Counted from the stretch's first letter, positions 29,112 to 45,720 are shown. The stretch: DNA of 64,000 bases from Diogma glabrata (GCA_963693315.1 OY856186.1:79427040-79491039), one strand, 5' to 3'. The notes: generated from the letters alone by a model not told the origin. A program made the numbers and translations.

Positions 29112-29502
29112 AACGGGGGGAGAATGTTGAGTTAGATGTCTAAGAAAGATACCAGCCACAATAGTCTTACTCCATTTAAATGTTTTTTAATTTGCTTAAT
29201 ATCAACATACAAATCAAAAGAGCTTTTGATCACCCTTTACATTGAATTTTTAACGGATTAGTTGTAACAAATAAAATAACGTATTTTTCCCGTTTAATTA
29301 AAAACAACAAAAAATGTATCTTCTTGATTTTTCTAATTTTAATTTTAAAATCAATTCTTGTGCGAATATCAATGTGATTAGAGTAATCTTTTACAAATTA
29401 AGAATTAAAATCATTTTGTGACATAATTTATTGTTTGTGATTAATAAATTGTGTAAAGAATAAAATTTGAAGATATTGTTTGTTTTATTGGAAATTCCTA
29501 CA
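29112..29502 (+). mobile_element. LTR with preceding polypurine tract
   Basis: ACGGGGGGAGAA (about 29113-29124) is a polypurine tract directly followed by TGTTGAG; the proposed LTR runs from 29125 to CCTACA at 29502 (378 bp). A purine tract abutting a TGT...ACA unit marks the 3' LTR of a retrotransposon on the + strand. The internal region would lie in or beyond the gap, so the family (Pao/BEL or gypsy) cannot be told. Confidence 0.45.
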
Positions 29503-32664
<3,162 letters not shown>

Positions 32665-33019
32665 ATTTTACCTCTACCTCTATCCCGCGTATCATATCAC
32701 AATGAGGGCATGAACAAAGACATCGACAAAGATATTACATAGTCCATCGAAAGGAGTAAAGAACAAGCAGACAAGAAGAGAAAAGAAAAAAGCAACGATA
32801 ACGACAGACTTGAAGATTAAGACCAAACGGAATCTGAGCTATTCAGATACATGTAATATAATCCGAATATATGCCATTTCACCATATAAAGTGGACACTC
32901 ATATTTGGAGACGTTAAAAAAATAAGAAAGAGGCGCATCCTAATATGATTATTGAATGGTGTGCCGGTAAGTTTCGAAGCAAAACTAGGTACGTGTTGTC
33001 TTATTTTAAGACCATAAAC

Positions 33020-35215
33020 GAACCGAAACACCTAGTTAATTGACTTTTTAATTAATCCGATATTCACCAGGGTACAGCCAGAATAGAAATCAATTCCATA
33101 ATCAAACAATGGTATGACAAACGCATTGACAAGTCGTTTTATGATATGCACTGGTAGGAAATGATTCAAGCTACTAAACTTTATCAAGATGACAACAACT
33201 CTACCAACTACATAATAGATATGAGGTCTCCAAGACAGATCTTTATCAAAAACTATACCAAGATTCTTGAACTGCGACACAAAAGGGATAACAACATCAT
33301 TAATCGTAACAGTGAACCCGTGATTGTTCAGCAAGGGAGGGCAATTAAATAGCAAAACCAACCTACTAGAAACAGTCCAGTCAGAGATTAGTGTAAGATC
33401 AGCATTAACTTCAAGAAAACAGCGTTGGATGTCAAATTGGGTACAAACATGGAGCAACTAAACGCAAAGCAAAGAGGTGTATCACAGAATGACAAAGTAA
33501 AAACGTAATATCGTTGATAAATAGGAAGAAAAGAATAAATTCTTGAGGATTGGAGAGAAACTAGATGAAAACATTCCCCAAGTAACACGCTGAAACCTAT
33601 TCGACAAGTATGGAAAAACAAGGTTACACTCACTAGATGAGAAAGAGAACGTAGATTTGAGTTTGGAGAGCAGTAATGCATGATCGATGGAGTCAAAAGC
33701 GTTACTAAAGTTCAGAAAGAGAAGAAGTCCAATCAACTTCCTATTGATTGATGGTCGGACAACAACTTATTGGAAATAACATGCTCCAGTATCTGATCAT
33801 TAATAAGCCTCTCAAGATCTTTTGAAGAAGTAGGAAGGACACTAATTGGTTGAAACTCATTATAGCCTTTATATATAGCGAGTAAGGTATTGTTGAAGAA
33901 CTTCTAATAACATGGGAAGAAAGATGTCATAAAAACGAATTTTAGAAAATGGCAAACATATAGTAAACTTAACGGAAAAATGATTTTTTAAAAACTTTAA
34001 AGGAATAGCATTTGACCCCACAGCATTTGACAAGATAGAACAAAACGCCTTCTTGACCTCAGAATGAGGACTATCTAGAAGGTGCATATCAAAGCGTGGA
34101 AGGGGGGATATGAATTAACCGATGTAAAGGACTGATTAAACTTGTTCAGGCCCTGCTTACTCAATAGAGACAGATCCGGTTCTGTGTTCAGCGCACCAAT
34201 ATGCTTATGCTTAAACCACATGTCCTTAGTTGAAGAAATATTGGAGAAAAGACGAGAACCAAGCTTCAGTTTAGTCTTTCTAAACTAAACCGGTTTCTGT
34301 AAGTACAAAAATTCCTCCAGCCAGGAGCAGATGGATCTCTCTGGTACGTCTGGTATGGAAAATCACGCAAATAACGAACATGTACCATTAGAGAAGAAAT
34401 AGTGATAGACAGGGGCATAGACGCTACGTAGATAGGTATTAAAAATGGAAAGAATTGTGTCAGAATCTGCACTGTTCTAGAAAAAGGACAGACATTATAG
34501 TCACAAAAATATTTTTTAGTTGGCATCAGATCTTAGGCAGATTAAGGGACAGGAAATTCGCTGCTGATGTTAAGGCGAGATATGTCAAGTGCGAGGCAAA
34601 AATCAAAACAGGACCTGACTAACGAATTATAAGCTTTATGCGTAGGTGCGTTACTATGCACAATGTTTAGTCCTAGACAAGAGCAGGTCTCGAGAGCGGT
34701 CATCATGGTTGATTGTATTAAAATGTTTGGGTTAAAATCTCAAAGAACAACAATAAAAGGAAAATAATTAACGTGCGAGGACAAAATATCATAAAACAGA
34801 GAAAAATTACCATAACACAGACACGCTACACTAACCACCACATATATGCCACCCACATTGACCTGAACTAAGATAGCCTCTGCATACAAATCGTCATATG
34901 TGCCGGTTCTTTTTAGATTTGAGCTTCTCATTAACAAATAGAGCAACAGCACCACTCTGTCTACAAGAACGATCATCGACGATCGCTACCCATTAACATC
35001 ACCAGTCAAGATACACCAAGGATAAAATGACCAATACTGAGGGACTTACGTTACCCACAAAGAATGCTAGATAAAATATTACTGTCGTTCACTACCAAAA
35101 ACTGAGGACTCTCAGCCATATGGGATAACAACAATTTTAGTAACGAAAAATCCATATCTGTGTCGAATCAAAGGAGAGGTAACAGGGTGGAGGAAAGGGA
35201 CAAAAAGGAAAAGGA
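33020..35215 (-). pseudogene. Decayed CR1/Jockey-like LINE with endonuclease and RT remnants
   Basis: Read on the minus strand from high to low coordinates, the fragments are an APE-endonuclease part (VVLLLYLLMRSSNLKRTGTY..., about 34976-34740), a linker with RD...YRNR (about 34400-34290), an RT part (AFDSIDHALLLSKL, about 33710-33670), and FKNLGIVFDKDLSWRPHI with VIPLFDYGIDFYS (about 33280-33070). Stops and frameshifts separate them. The 5' part is bordered by the hAT MITE at 35224-35952. Confidence 0.7.
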
Positions 35216-35223
35216 GTTGTGAA

Positions 35224-35952
35224 TAGGGCATGGTTAGATTAATCGATTGTTCGATTAATTGATCATTTCGCAAATTGTTCGATTAATCGAACAAAAAAAT
35301 TATTAATCGATTAATCTAAACTTACGAAAATGTTTAAAATTTACAAATTTATATAACGAATTTTGTACCAAATTGTGAAAAGGTTTATTGTCTAACGATG
35401 TTTTCTCTTTTCCTACGAATTACTTTTTTAGTTGTTATAGGTATAACACAAAGTACATTAATAACAAAATTTGATCCCAATACAAAAATCTTTACTATGC
35501 CTTAAGTAATATTTTTATTATTAATCCAACCAGTAAACTATGGTTTGAAGTATATTGAACTCCATTACTTTCCATTCTGAAGGAAACAGCTTGTTTCTTA
35601 TCATTTTCAATGTTTTCAAACACATAATTTTGTAAAGTCTGAAAACTTCAATGACAGAGAGGTAGATACACATCCTAGGCTAACGCCTAGAGCAACAATT
35701 TCACTCTTATGCAAACAAGACCTACTTTGCGCCCTTAATACAGAGATAGCTATTAAATTTTTGTTTATTCTTATGTCATTGTAAAGGTTGAACTTTTAAA
35801 TATGATATAACGTGCGTATTTGTTTAAAAAAATTAATAAAAATATTAGAATTAGCAAAAAATTAATTCGATTAATCGATTAATCGATGTTAAAATGTTCA
35901 TATTAATCGTTAATCGATATTTAGTCCCAATCGATTAATCGACCATGCCCTA
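35224..35952. mobile_element. hAT-type MITE with perfect 8-bp target duplication
   Basis: Left end TAGGGCATGGTTAGATTAAT; the right end is its near complement, ending CCATGCCCTA. GTTGTGAA flanks both sides (35216-35223 and 35953-35960). An 8-bp duplication with TAGGG ends is diagnostic of the hAT superfamily. Both subterminal regions are dense in ATTAATCGATTAAT palindromes, likely transposase-binding sites. The 729-bp body has no transposase frame. Confidence 0.9.
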
Positions 35953-36390
35953 GTTGTGAACAGAGGACGGAGTAAAAAGCAACACACTAACAAAAAATGC
36001 AAAAAGAAACAGCGTTATTAATCAAAACAAAATACACACGAACGCCAACCAGAACTGGCCCCAAAAAGATCAAATGTGAAGATGTAACAATATATCAGTA
36101 TAATTAACAGGTTCGCGATGTTACTAAGAAATTAACCAGTTAGAATCAAAAAATAAAATATAAGAATGAAATCATCAAATATGATGATAATACAACAGCA
36201 ATTAGCAAATTGCTGGTGTTATTAAAGAACAAAAATTAACGGGTGATCAGATCAAAATCTAATTTGATCAAAATTATTAGAACAATAATTCAGTAATTAA
36301 CGAATTCTTAAAGTTACTAAAGAACAGTAAATTTACAAGTCAGAATTAATCCAAAAGAAATAGGTCAGACAAGTGCGAATAAAGTGCGGT

Positions 36391-36816
36391 TTTTTTTGTT
36401 TTTTTTTATTGGAAGTTAGGCATGTTTAGTGTTAATATAATTAATTATACATTAACATCTCTGAATATCCGAAGATACCATGCCAACCAGGGATTATAAT
36501 CAATTGAGAATTAAGTTTCTTTTAGAAATTTATGAACGTTGACTTTGAACTTTTGAGGGTTAAAGTTATCAGGGAAAACCCACGAAGGTAATGAATTCCA
36601 GAGATGAGAGACTCTGTTGAAAAAGTCGCGCTGGAAGGCTACAGTTCTACATCTAATTATTTGAACCGTAAAAGGATGGGCCGCTACCGATGCTCTGGTA
36701 TGACGCGATAGGTTTGCAGGCTTAGGTAAAATCGATTTGATCTCTTCAGAAGCCCGTTCATCCATGATATATTTGTAGAAAATCGTCAAATCAGCAACGT
36801 GAATGTAAAAGAACAC
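36391..36816 (-). pseudogene. 5'-truncated LINE, C-terminal RT end
   Basis: A 101-residue open frame (VADLTIFYKY...IKSILPKP...FFNRVSHLWNSLP...NPQKFKVNVHKFL) matches the C-terminus of the LINE at 21376-22099. A T-rich tract at about 36391-36410 on the + strand corresponds to the poly(A) tail. This is a separate insertion from the element at 33020-35215, since it lies upstream of that element's endonuclease in the same orientation. Confidence 0.7.
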
Positions 36817-36839
36817 AATATATCAAAGATAATTGACAA

Positions 36840-37881
36840 GAAGTTGTGTTGTAATGTCTTTATATTGCTAGACCATAGACGCCTACCAAAATAAATGTTT
36901 AATCGTAAATGTCAAAAGTGAATTACAATCACATCTATACATTAATCAAAAATGACACAAAAAATGTTGCTTCAGGTTAAATCTTATCCATTTATGGTAA
37001 GTCAAGTAAGATTCAATTACGCCAGCTTGTAAATGGTTTAAATTTGATTATTTTTTCGGTCAATCAAGTGTTGAAATTTAGGGGGGTTTAAAGGCTACAT
37101 ACTAAAGCTATTTTTTTTACAATAACACAAAACCTGTGCATTGCAAAGTTTAAAGAAAAATTTTATTGTTTCTTAAATTAGGTGCTCTTTCATATGACAC
37201 CCCACTCATTTGGGTCAAAAATGGTTTTTAAAAATGGTAAGTAATTACTTACCGACCTGTGATTTGTAAACGAATAAACTATGTTTATTTACGAATCAGT
37301 AAACATGCAAAATCGCCTGATCGTGCAAAAATAAAATAATAACATTATAAACATTACACTAAATTACGAAGGAAATTTAGCTAAAAGAGTAATCACTCTG
37401 TTAGTTTCAAAAGTAGATCCATCCAAAAGATTAAGCTTAATAAAAGCATTACCAACACCAAATCCCAGAATAAATTTATATTTCGATGCACGATAACGCT
37501 TTGCCAAATCAGCCAAAACAGGTGGTCAATTGTCATTGAAATGTGCAGTTCCCATTAGAGTTATCAAAGAGAAAATATCCGGAAGTACAATTTTCTTTCT
37601 TATGAAATAGGATTTCATGACGTTGTTGCTGTTTTGAACACTGAGAAAAGATACAACAATAATAGTTTTTTGTTTATTGAGCCAATGATGATATTGAGCC
37701 AATGATATCGATGATACGATTGACGCTCCAAAACATGGGTAAACAATTTTAAGACTACGCTGGACCACGCTAACGAAATCAGTGAACGTATTTGGTACAT
37801 CTGAAAGCGTAAGATATAACATATCACTGTCATCTATAAGAACAAATTAAAAATAAACCCAGATTAAAATAAATGGATCTT
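36840..37881. other. Mostly unrecognised; fragment of the ACAAGTGCG repeat family
   Basis: Bases 37180-37230 match the tandem units at 44860 and 27185. A minus-strand open stretch (37526-37833) gives no recognisable domain, so I do not call it a gene. Confidence 0.4.
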
Positions 37882-38071
37882 CACTGAAAAAAAAAATTGT
37901 CCACTACTTCCTCTTTTGTTCCAATCGAATGTTCTCTGTGCAATAACCCCAAATTCCGTTGTCAAACTACTAAAAGGAAAATATGAAGACCAAAAGCGAT
38001 GTCAACATGACAGGCAAAGATTCAGTTGGCACAAAAGAGGATGTGTAGTAACCGATTGTTTTCTTCCAGTG
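37882..38071. mobile_element. CACTG-ended MITE, 190 bp
   Basis: It starts CACTGAAAAAAAAAATTG and ends CAATCGGTTACTACACATCC-type sequence with TTCCAGTG, read as complement. Both arms contain CCTCTTTTGT. Third member of the CACTG group in this window. Confidence 0.55.
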
Positions 38072-39306
38072 TAATATTCTTGTTACGAAGCAATTGTATT
38101 AGCAATTGTATCGGTTTTTCTCTCTATGATACACAATCAACTAAATGGTTGTTTCTTTTTCATTTCTTTACTCGCGCTTTTTTTGTAGTTTATTTTACAT
38201 ATATAGTGGTAAATAAAATAGATATTATTCAGTCATTTCGTGAATAATCACAAATCACTTGAGGATGATTTAATTTTTAGCTTTAATTTTAATTGTTCTA
38301 GCAAGTGATTTTATTTATTTGTTGTTGAATTTTCGTTTTGCTTAGTTAAATTAGAATATTAAAATTATAGTTAAATTAAATTGGGATAGCTAGAAAATTT
38401 TATGTGGTTAATTGATAGCTAAATTTGTCGGTCTATTGAAATTATAACCAATGGAGAAATCAACTTTTTAACGTAATTAAAATGAAACGGTGTTCGTTTC
38501 GTATAGGCTTCATAACATATTTTTAATGACTTATCCCATAAAACTTTAAAAGAAAAAATGTAACAAAAGTACAAAACTAAAAAAAATTAATTTTGTAATT
38601 AGAAACAAAAAAAAAGAGAACAACAAAAAATATTTGATTAGTTTAGTTTACATAATTGTTTTACTACCTAGATAAGAAAAAGCTAATGGACCAAGCCTGG
38701 GCCAAGTCTGCGCCACAATAACCCCTTTTGGGGTTAGGGCCAAGCTTAACATTTTTAAACGACCAAGCTTGGAATCATGTCCTGAAGCCAAGCCTGGCAA
38801 ATAAAAATTTCGGCCAGGTCTTCCAAACCAATTTTTTCCCCTACCTCCTTTAAATGTGTGGAAAGAGGTTGCGGAAAGACTAACGTATATAAAAATAAAA
38901 ATAAACATAATATGGCTCGCACATGTTTACAATGCATGAACCTGGTGAATTTGATCTCCTCAATTAAAATAACAACATGGATACCACTGTTTTAATTATA
39001 AATAAAATTATGGTATCATCATAAATACTAAAAATAAATACATATAAATAAAAGTAGAAATTCAGAATTTTTGATTTGAGAAGAAACACTCGTTGTTGTC
39101 CTACTATGAAAGAAAGAATATAACGAATCTTAATCAATACATTCCGATATTCATCATCAGGCACGCAATATTATATTATCAATGTTAATGATAATGATTG
39201 CACTATCAGGATCAGTGTTCATTACAATCCATTTTCCTGGAAAATCAATATCGTCCAGTAACGAAATATACAGCAAAAGATTCACTCAATGTCTTTAAAT
39301 TATTAT
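38072..39306. other. No gene; short CCAAGCYTGG motif cluster
   Basis: Between about 38683 and 38830 the motif CCAAGCCTGG or CCAAGCTTGG and close variants recur several times. The rest is AT-rich sequence without a recognisable frame. Confidence 0.4.
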
Positions 39307-40796
39307 TTCGGTCTGAAAGACCTAAGTATTGCCTTTATGAGCCAAAAGTGAAATTCTTATCCCCACTTTTTTGGCTTTTCTCGACGTTTTAGGACCTACC
39401 AATTCTCAAAAAGCAAAAAAAAAAAGGTAAGTCTCTCTGCCGGCTGGCCGGCCCTCCCAACCTACGAAATCTAGAAAACCGCTGGACGGATTTCAAAACT
39501 TTTTTTCTAAAAATAGATTTACTCAATGGAAAGAGCTGAAAGGACGCTGTGTTTGATACCTGTACCGAAAGTGTGTGAAAAGAATCGTCAAGTGTGTCAA
39601 CACAAGGAAATTTGCATATTTTTTGTTTAAAAAACTTTCATTTTAAGTGAATACAAGTAGGAACATTGAATTTGGAGAAATCTTGATGGTCGGGATTGGT
39701 ATGTGAGACTAAAATCTAGATTGTTGCATTCTAAGTTTGTCAAAAAAATGTTGTAAAGTGTGTCAAAAGAAAGATTTTTATTTATTTTTTTACCCAATTT
39801 TTCGAAAAAAATAAAATTAATTATTTGTATGACATGAACTTTTATTATTATTACAGAGAATTATGGTATTATTAGTTTGTCAAAAAATTATTTCATTTAT
39901 TTTTTTACCCTATTTTTTGGGAGAAAAAAAATTTAGTTGTTGTTATGACGTAAATGGAATGGAAATTTTTGAATTTGTTATAGTTTTTGAAAAATTTTTG
40001 GAATTATGAAAAAAGTTTGTATTACTGATTTTGTAATTATTTTTGCAATATTTTTAGAATTTCGAAAAAGTTTTAATGATTTTGTTATAATTTTAGCAAA
40101 ATAGTTCTAGAATTTTGAAAAAAAAAATAGAATTTTTGAATTTTATATATATTTTTAGAATTTTGAAAAAAGTTTCAATTTTTGATTTTGTAAGAGTATT
40201 TGGAATATTTTTAGAATTTTGGAAAAAATTTGAACTTTTAAGAATTTTTGGAATATTGGAATTTAGAAAAAGTTTAAATATTTGATTTTACTCTAATTTT
40301 TGGAATTTTGAAAAGTTTTAATTTTTGATATTGTTATAATTTTTGCAATGTTTTTAGAATTTTTGAAAAAAAATTTAATCTTTGATTTTGTAATAATTTT
40401 TGGAATATTTTTAGAATTTTGCAAAAAGTTTGATTTTATTTAATTTTTACAACATTTTTGGAATTTTGAAAGAAATATGAATTGGTGATTTTGTAATATT
40501 TTCTCGAAACGCTAAATGGAGGGGTTTGAGTAGTTTGCTGACTGTGTCATCTTTTCACTAAATTATGTTAATTTATGATCTGTTATAATTTTCCGGCAAC
40601 GTATTGTTGTTTCGTGTTAGTTTTGTAATAAATGTCTAAACAGAGATAAAAAATAAATGTACTTTAACAAAGCTGCCCAAAACTAAAACCCATGTCCTCA
40701 TAAAAATTTTTTGCCGAAAACTATATTAAAATCCTTAACCCAGCCCGAAGTCTTGATATCTCAGAGCTGTGAGATTTCAGCCCCTCCATATTTTTA
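39307..40796 (+). repeat. Unclassified repeat family TTCGGTCTGAAAGACC, copy A
   Basis: It opens TTCGGTCTGAAAGACCTAAG and closes CGAAGTCTTGATATCTC ... CCCCTCCATATTTTT. ACTTCGGTCT-type sequence therefore occurs inverted near both ends. Inside are the stretches CGAAATCTAGAAAACCGCT and AAGTTTGTCAAAAAAATG and a degenerate tandem field of TTTTTGGAATATTTTTAGAA-like units (about 39950-40500). Copies B (51838-54666) and C (54876-56636, inverted) share the same plan. No coding frame. Copy A lacks both insertions found in copy B and so serves as an empty-site reference. Confidence 0.7.
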
Positions 40797-41074
40797 GATT
40801 TTAGAATTTAGTTTGTTTTTCTAATTAAAATCCTTGTACGCAAATGTTTAAAAAAAACAACAAAGTTTTATCATGCTCTAACTCTTCCAAACTCGTAGAT
40901 CACAAGTTATTCATTCAATGCTAACTTAGTTAGAGTATGACAAAACATATGATCGTAGAGTTCATTAGACTAAATACACTAGAATTGGCTAATTGAATTA
41001 CAAAAAACAGAAATATCTAATGAGAAAAATTCAACTTAAAGTAGTTAAATAATAATGAAATTTCAACTTTGAAA

Positions 41075-41250
41075 TACCATCGCCTCGGTAGGTTAATTGG
41101 ATAGCGTGTCAGCCAAAACGGATTTGAACCATGGCACTGATGAGGATAGCTCGAATCCCAATCCGAAACACGTTTAAGAAAGAAGGAGTTTTTCCCTGAG
41201 AGAAATCCAAAATATACTTTCGAAGTGAAAAATCCAAAATACATACTTAA
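41075..41250 (+). repeat. tRNA-derived SINE candidate
   Basis: TAGGTTAATTGG (41089-41100) fits a pol III A box within a D-arm-like segment, and AGCTCGAATCCC (41148-41159) fits a B box. The spacing of 47 bases is longer than in most tRNAs. The acceptor stem does not close, so it is not a functional tRNA. The tail has repeated AAAATCCAAAATAC. Confidence 0.4.
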
Positions 41251-44200
41251 AATCCATACATAAAAAAATCTCTAATATATAATTCTAAATTTTCAATATT
41301 CAAATCTAGTGAACTAAAAATTATTAACAAAAGTTTGTTAAAAAATGTGCCAGATCAAAAATAAATAGCACAGTAAGTGGCTTATTTCTTGATAATGTGA
41401 CGCAATGTCTTCGTCAATAATTTAACTCCGGATATACAGTTAGTCCCGTGCCACCATCAAGGAACAGTCCAGAGTTAAGATTGAAGGTCCTACAGTTGAC
41501 TGAATACAGTTCATTCGCCACCACCAATATATCACTTTTGCTGGTGCTATGTTACTGTTATTGGCAGTGGTATGTGATATTTTAAGATAACTCGTATGTT
41601 AGTAGCAGAAACTAAAGTGCTAAGGGTTGTCACATCCGTTGATCAAAAATAAAAAAATTTACAAATTAACAAGCAACTGATAGTATAATGCTATGAAAAA
41701 TTTATCAAATTACGTTTTCTGGAGTAGCAAATCGTAAGTAATACTATATTTACATATAAATGCAAATAATAACAACACTTCATTGGGTAAACTAAAAGCA
41801 ATTCAAATAAATAACAATAGTTTCAACAACCAATCCCTAATTGAAACAGAAATAAATTGTAAAATGTGACATGGAAAAAATTGCATATCAATACATTGTT
41901 GCACATAAGAAGAAAAAGAATTTTCTAATTTACATTGATTTGAGTTTTATATATCGTTTTTCAATATTATTTTTCCAGTTTTATTCTACATATGCTAACA
42001 ATTTCTCATACCACTATAATATGGAAGCGATGAAACAAAGTTGTTGGAGGATAAAATATTGGTGAAAACATGGGACGTGTTAAATAAAACGGTTTTCAGT
42101 ATCATTGCATATTGAAGAGGATTGTTGTCATTTTAAGATAACATTTAGAAAATTTAATTTTTTTAAGATTTTTTCTTGCAGTTTAGGTTTAATCTTAAAA
42201 ATTAAAATCAGTGTCACATAATATATCATGTTTCATTATTAAATCATATCATACCGAAATGTGTTTAGGCTACAACGTTCTTTGATAATGTTTTGACTGG
42301 AAAAACTTTTCACAACCCAAAAAAATCTGAACTTTAAATAATGTGACATCTGAAATTCTTTTACGAACCATGTTAACCATAAAAAGTATTATCGTTAAAT
42401 TGATTCCAATCAAAACACCAAAATCATGTTCTTCTATCCCTCATTTAACAAGAACCCAAAAAACGAATAGTCTCAATAAAATCTTAAAGAACATAACTTT
42501 TCCGATTATTTTCATTACTTTAACACAAAAAAACTATAAATTTTCTCAATTTTGGACTTGCATCTATAAAATACGAACAGAAAACTAAGAAGAATTATTT
42601 CATGTTTTAAAATCAAATTAAATTAAAGAAATGTAAGACAACGAAAACGAATACTTTGAATTTCATTTTTAATGAAAATTCTAAATTGAAAATGTCATGT
42701 AGGTGTCGCATATTTATACCAAAAATGAAAATATATGTTTTCGAACATATTTATCTTGTTTCACCAAAATAATATATGCTATAATGTGACATGTTTGGTG
42801 TTGATCTGGCATAAAAGGGTTATTGTTTGATATGCCTGACGGAAAAAAAAATAATTTGAAAAAAAATTTTTAACGCAGGACTAGAGCCAATTTTTAATCT
42901 TTTTTTAATTGAAACACGTAATGAACTCTTCCAATCCAATTGGTTATTTTTCATCTTTGCTTGAATAATTTTTGTGTATATTTTATAAAATTAAAAAAAG
43001 CCGACGAAAAATGCTATCCCTTCGTGACCATTATTTAAATCTTGTGCATCGTAAGCTTTACCTTATTAAAACTATCTAACCATTACGTCCTTTGGTACAT
43101 CAATGTTCACGTAAAAAAATTGTGTACGATTTTGAAACTTACAATTTGCAAGTCATTTGCAATACAACATTCCACCCTCCTTAAACAATGTGAAAATTTA
43201 TCTAAAAGAAAATTAAATGCAATAAAACACCATATCCAACAATTAATAATATTCAATCTGATAAATTTATATATCATTTCTTAGTAAGCAAATAACTCAA
43301 AGAATGTAAACTGCAATTTTTTTTCTGCATAAATAAAAGAAAAACGAGTTATCTTAATATAAGTACAACTATCAGTGTCCAATCAAATTTAAAACAAATA
43401 AAAACAAACCTAAGAAACACAAAACTTTTGATAAATTTTTCAAAACGATAAAAAAAAACTAGAATTGAAATGCACAAACTATAAATCAAAGTTATAAGAA
43501 AAACAAGATAAGAGATAAAAAATGTGACAAAATGACAAACATTTGTATAAGAAGAAAATGAATTGTAGTGAAGAGAACAAAAAAGCACAAAAGCACAATA
43601 ATAGAAAACTTAAATAAGAAACATAAATTGAAATCCTAAGAACATAGATTGATAACATGGATATTCTTTTGAAATTGTATTCAGTTTGGTACTTAGAAGT
43701 TTTATCGTTTCATACTCCTTTCCTAGTTTGTTTTTTTAATGAATAAGTTGAAGAAAATTTTATTTTATTTGCATTTTATCTTCAATTGATTTTCAATTTT
43801 CTGTTATAGAATGTCAATTTATTGGAAAATGTTTGTGGTGAAAATAAAATTTCGTTTGCTAAATGCTAGAAAAAGGATAATTAATTACATTATTACATTT
43901 CTTTCAGTAAATTTAAATAAAACTTAATTTCATATACGTAAAACATTTTTGACAAACCTAAGCTGGAACCTGGAACCTGGAAGTCACATTAAAAATTTTA
44001 GTTTTTATACTTTATCACAATTGAAAATTGGTGAAGTAATGATCAGTCTGATCTTTTTAAAAATCTACAAACCCAAAAATTTGTTTGTTTAAGAACAATA
44101 ATTCCAAATTAGTAATGAATTGATAAAGTGAGAGGCGCTCCCGAACAATTGTTTATTTAACACTTTAATAACTTTAAGTCCTGCAATTCAATTTTCATAA

Positions 44201-44279
44201 AACTCTGTACATAAACAGTAAACTTTTAGTTAGATAGCTCAACACCCAGTTAATCCATCAAGATCTGGTAGTAAAAGTT
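41251..44279. other. No gene recognised
   Basis: Three kilobases of AT-rich sequence. Frames of 64-81 codons (41871-42065, 42343-42588, 43042-43284 on +; 43349-43588 on -) are low-complexity and show no domain. Confidence 0.5.
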
Positions 44280-45720
44280 TGCGCCTGAGGTTGAAACGCA
44301 CTGTTTTTAGGGTTCTGTACTTTAAAAAAGTAAAAACTTCGGTGAGAGACGGGTAAGAAACTTTGGTGTCCGTCCGAACTTCTACATAATCAATTTACTC
44401 ACAAACTATAAGTGCTATTAAGTTGAAATTTTCTACAGTTTTTAAACGTGTTTGCTCACGCCTATTGATAACAAAAAATATTAAATTTTTTGCTTTCATC
44501 TAGATTTAATGAAGATAGATAAGGACATAGTAAAACAAAAGTTTTGTGTAAGAAATCGAATTTGGTTAGAAAAATCGAAAAAGATCAAAATATTTAAAAA
44601 AAAATTTTCAATGATTTTTCGACTGCTTAGTTTTTTTGATATTGCCAAAAACGAGTGTTGTTTTTCCTGTCCCCACCCCTTAACTTCGAACACTACACAA
44701 GAAAAAAGTTGAAAAAATTCATGGTTATGGGCAATGTTGTAAAAATTGAACGAAAACTATAGCGGTCGGCTCATCATTTCAAATGTGATTCTAAGGGGGT
44801 GGAGAGTGGAAATTTTGAAAAAAAGTTATTTTTGACCTTATTGAGTGGGGTGTCATATGAAAGGTGATTTTTTCTTAGTCCAAAACCATTTTTTTTGTAA
44901 TTTTCAAAAGCTCATTTTTTGAGTTATGCTAAAAAAAATTCCTGTCCTCCCCCTCTAACTTCGAACATTACAAACGAAAAAATTTGAAAAAATTCATGGT
45001 TATGGGCAATGCTGTAAAGATTGAATGAAAACTATAGCGGTCGGATTACAATTTCAAATGTTATTTTGAGGGGGTTGAGGGAGGAAATTTTGAAAAAATA
45101 TTATTTTTGACCTTGTCGAATGGAGTGTCTTATGAAAGGTTTATGTTTTTTTGGTCTAAAACAATTTTTTTGTAATTTTCAAAACCGCAGTTTGTGAGTT
45201 ATGCTAAAAAATGTGAAAAAATTTCCTGATACAGTACCTCTAGTGCAGAAAAATAGTGGCCACCATCACTTCGATTTTAGCTCTGCTGGCAGTCTATGTG
45301 GATGTTCAAGTAGTTGAAGTTCAAATCCTGTTGGTATACTATACCGATCTCCCCAATGTTCAGTAGACCAATCACTCTACTGTATTAACAATGCACTCGT
45401 TGGAAATAATTTGATGAGACTTTTTCCTCCTTTTTCTTTCCGGTGGTTTTAATAAAAATAAACTGGCTCACAAATTGTTTTCTCCAAAAATATTTATAAA
45501 AAAAAATTCATGAACCAACAACAGTTGAATCTAAAACAATCGATAATATATTTTCCAATATAAATAATTTATAAGCTGGCGTTATTGAAGCTTTCTTTAG
45601 CCACCATAAATAGCTTTGGGTAAAATACAACCCAACGTGAAACTATGCAGACAAAAACTGTTGTTTTCTCAAATATTATAAAAACGAAACGCTCAGCGAG
45701 CGAATTATATTCGCACTTGC
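44280..45720. repeat. Composite dispersed repeat with two 275-bp tandem units
   Basis: AGGGTTCTGTAC at about 44309 opens a region with GTCCGTCCGAAC. CTTCGAACAYTACA ... ACTATAGCGGTCGG recurs with a 275-bp period (44684 and 44959). The right edge is GCGAGCGAATTATATTCGCA (about 45697-45716). The same units and the same edge occur inverted at 27033-27600. Confidence 0.55.
45278..45328 (+). repeat. Second tRNA-like A/B box pair
   Basis: TAGCTCTGCTGG (45278-45289) and AGTTCAAATCC (45318-45328) have tRNA-like spacing (28 bases). There is one mismatch in the A box and no closing acceptor stem. Possibly a SINE head or a decayed tRNA copy. Confidence 0.3.

Noticed and set aside
37526..37833. Two overlapping minus-strand frames of 72 and 98 codons as a gene
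   Set aside because: No recognisable domain, no splice or promoter context, and a local duplication near 37680 suggests non-coding sequence.
41075..41160. Functional tRNA gene
   Set aside because: A and B boxes are plausible but the acceptor stem does not close and no proper anticodon loop forms.
41348..42811. TGCCAGATCAA / TTGATCTGGCA as transposon ends
   Set aside because: An 11-bp inverted match over 1.5 kb is expected by chance many times in a window of this size, and no target duplication is seen.
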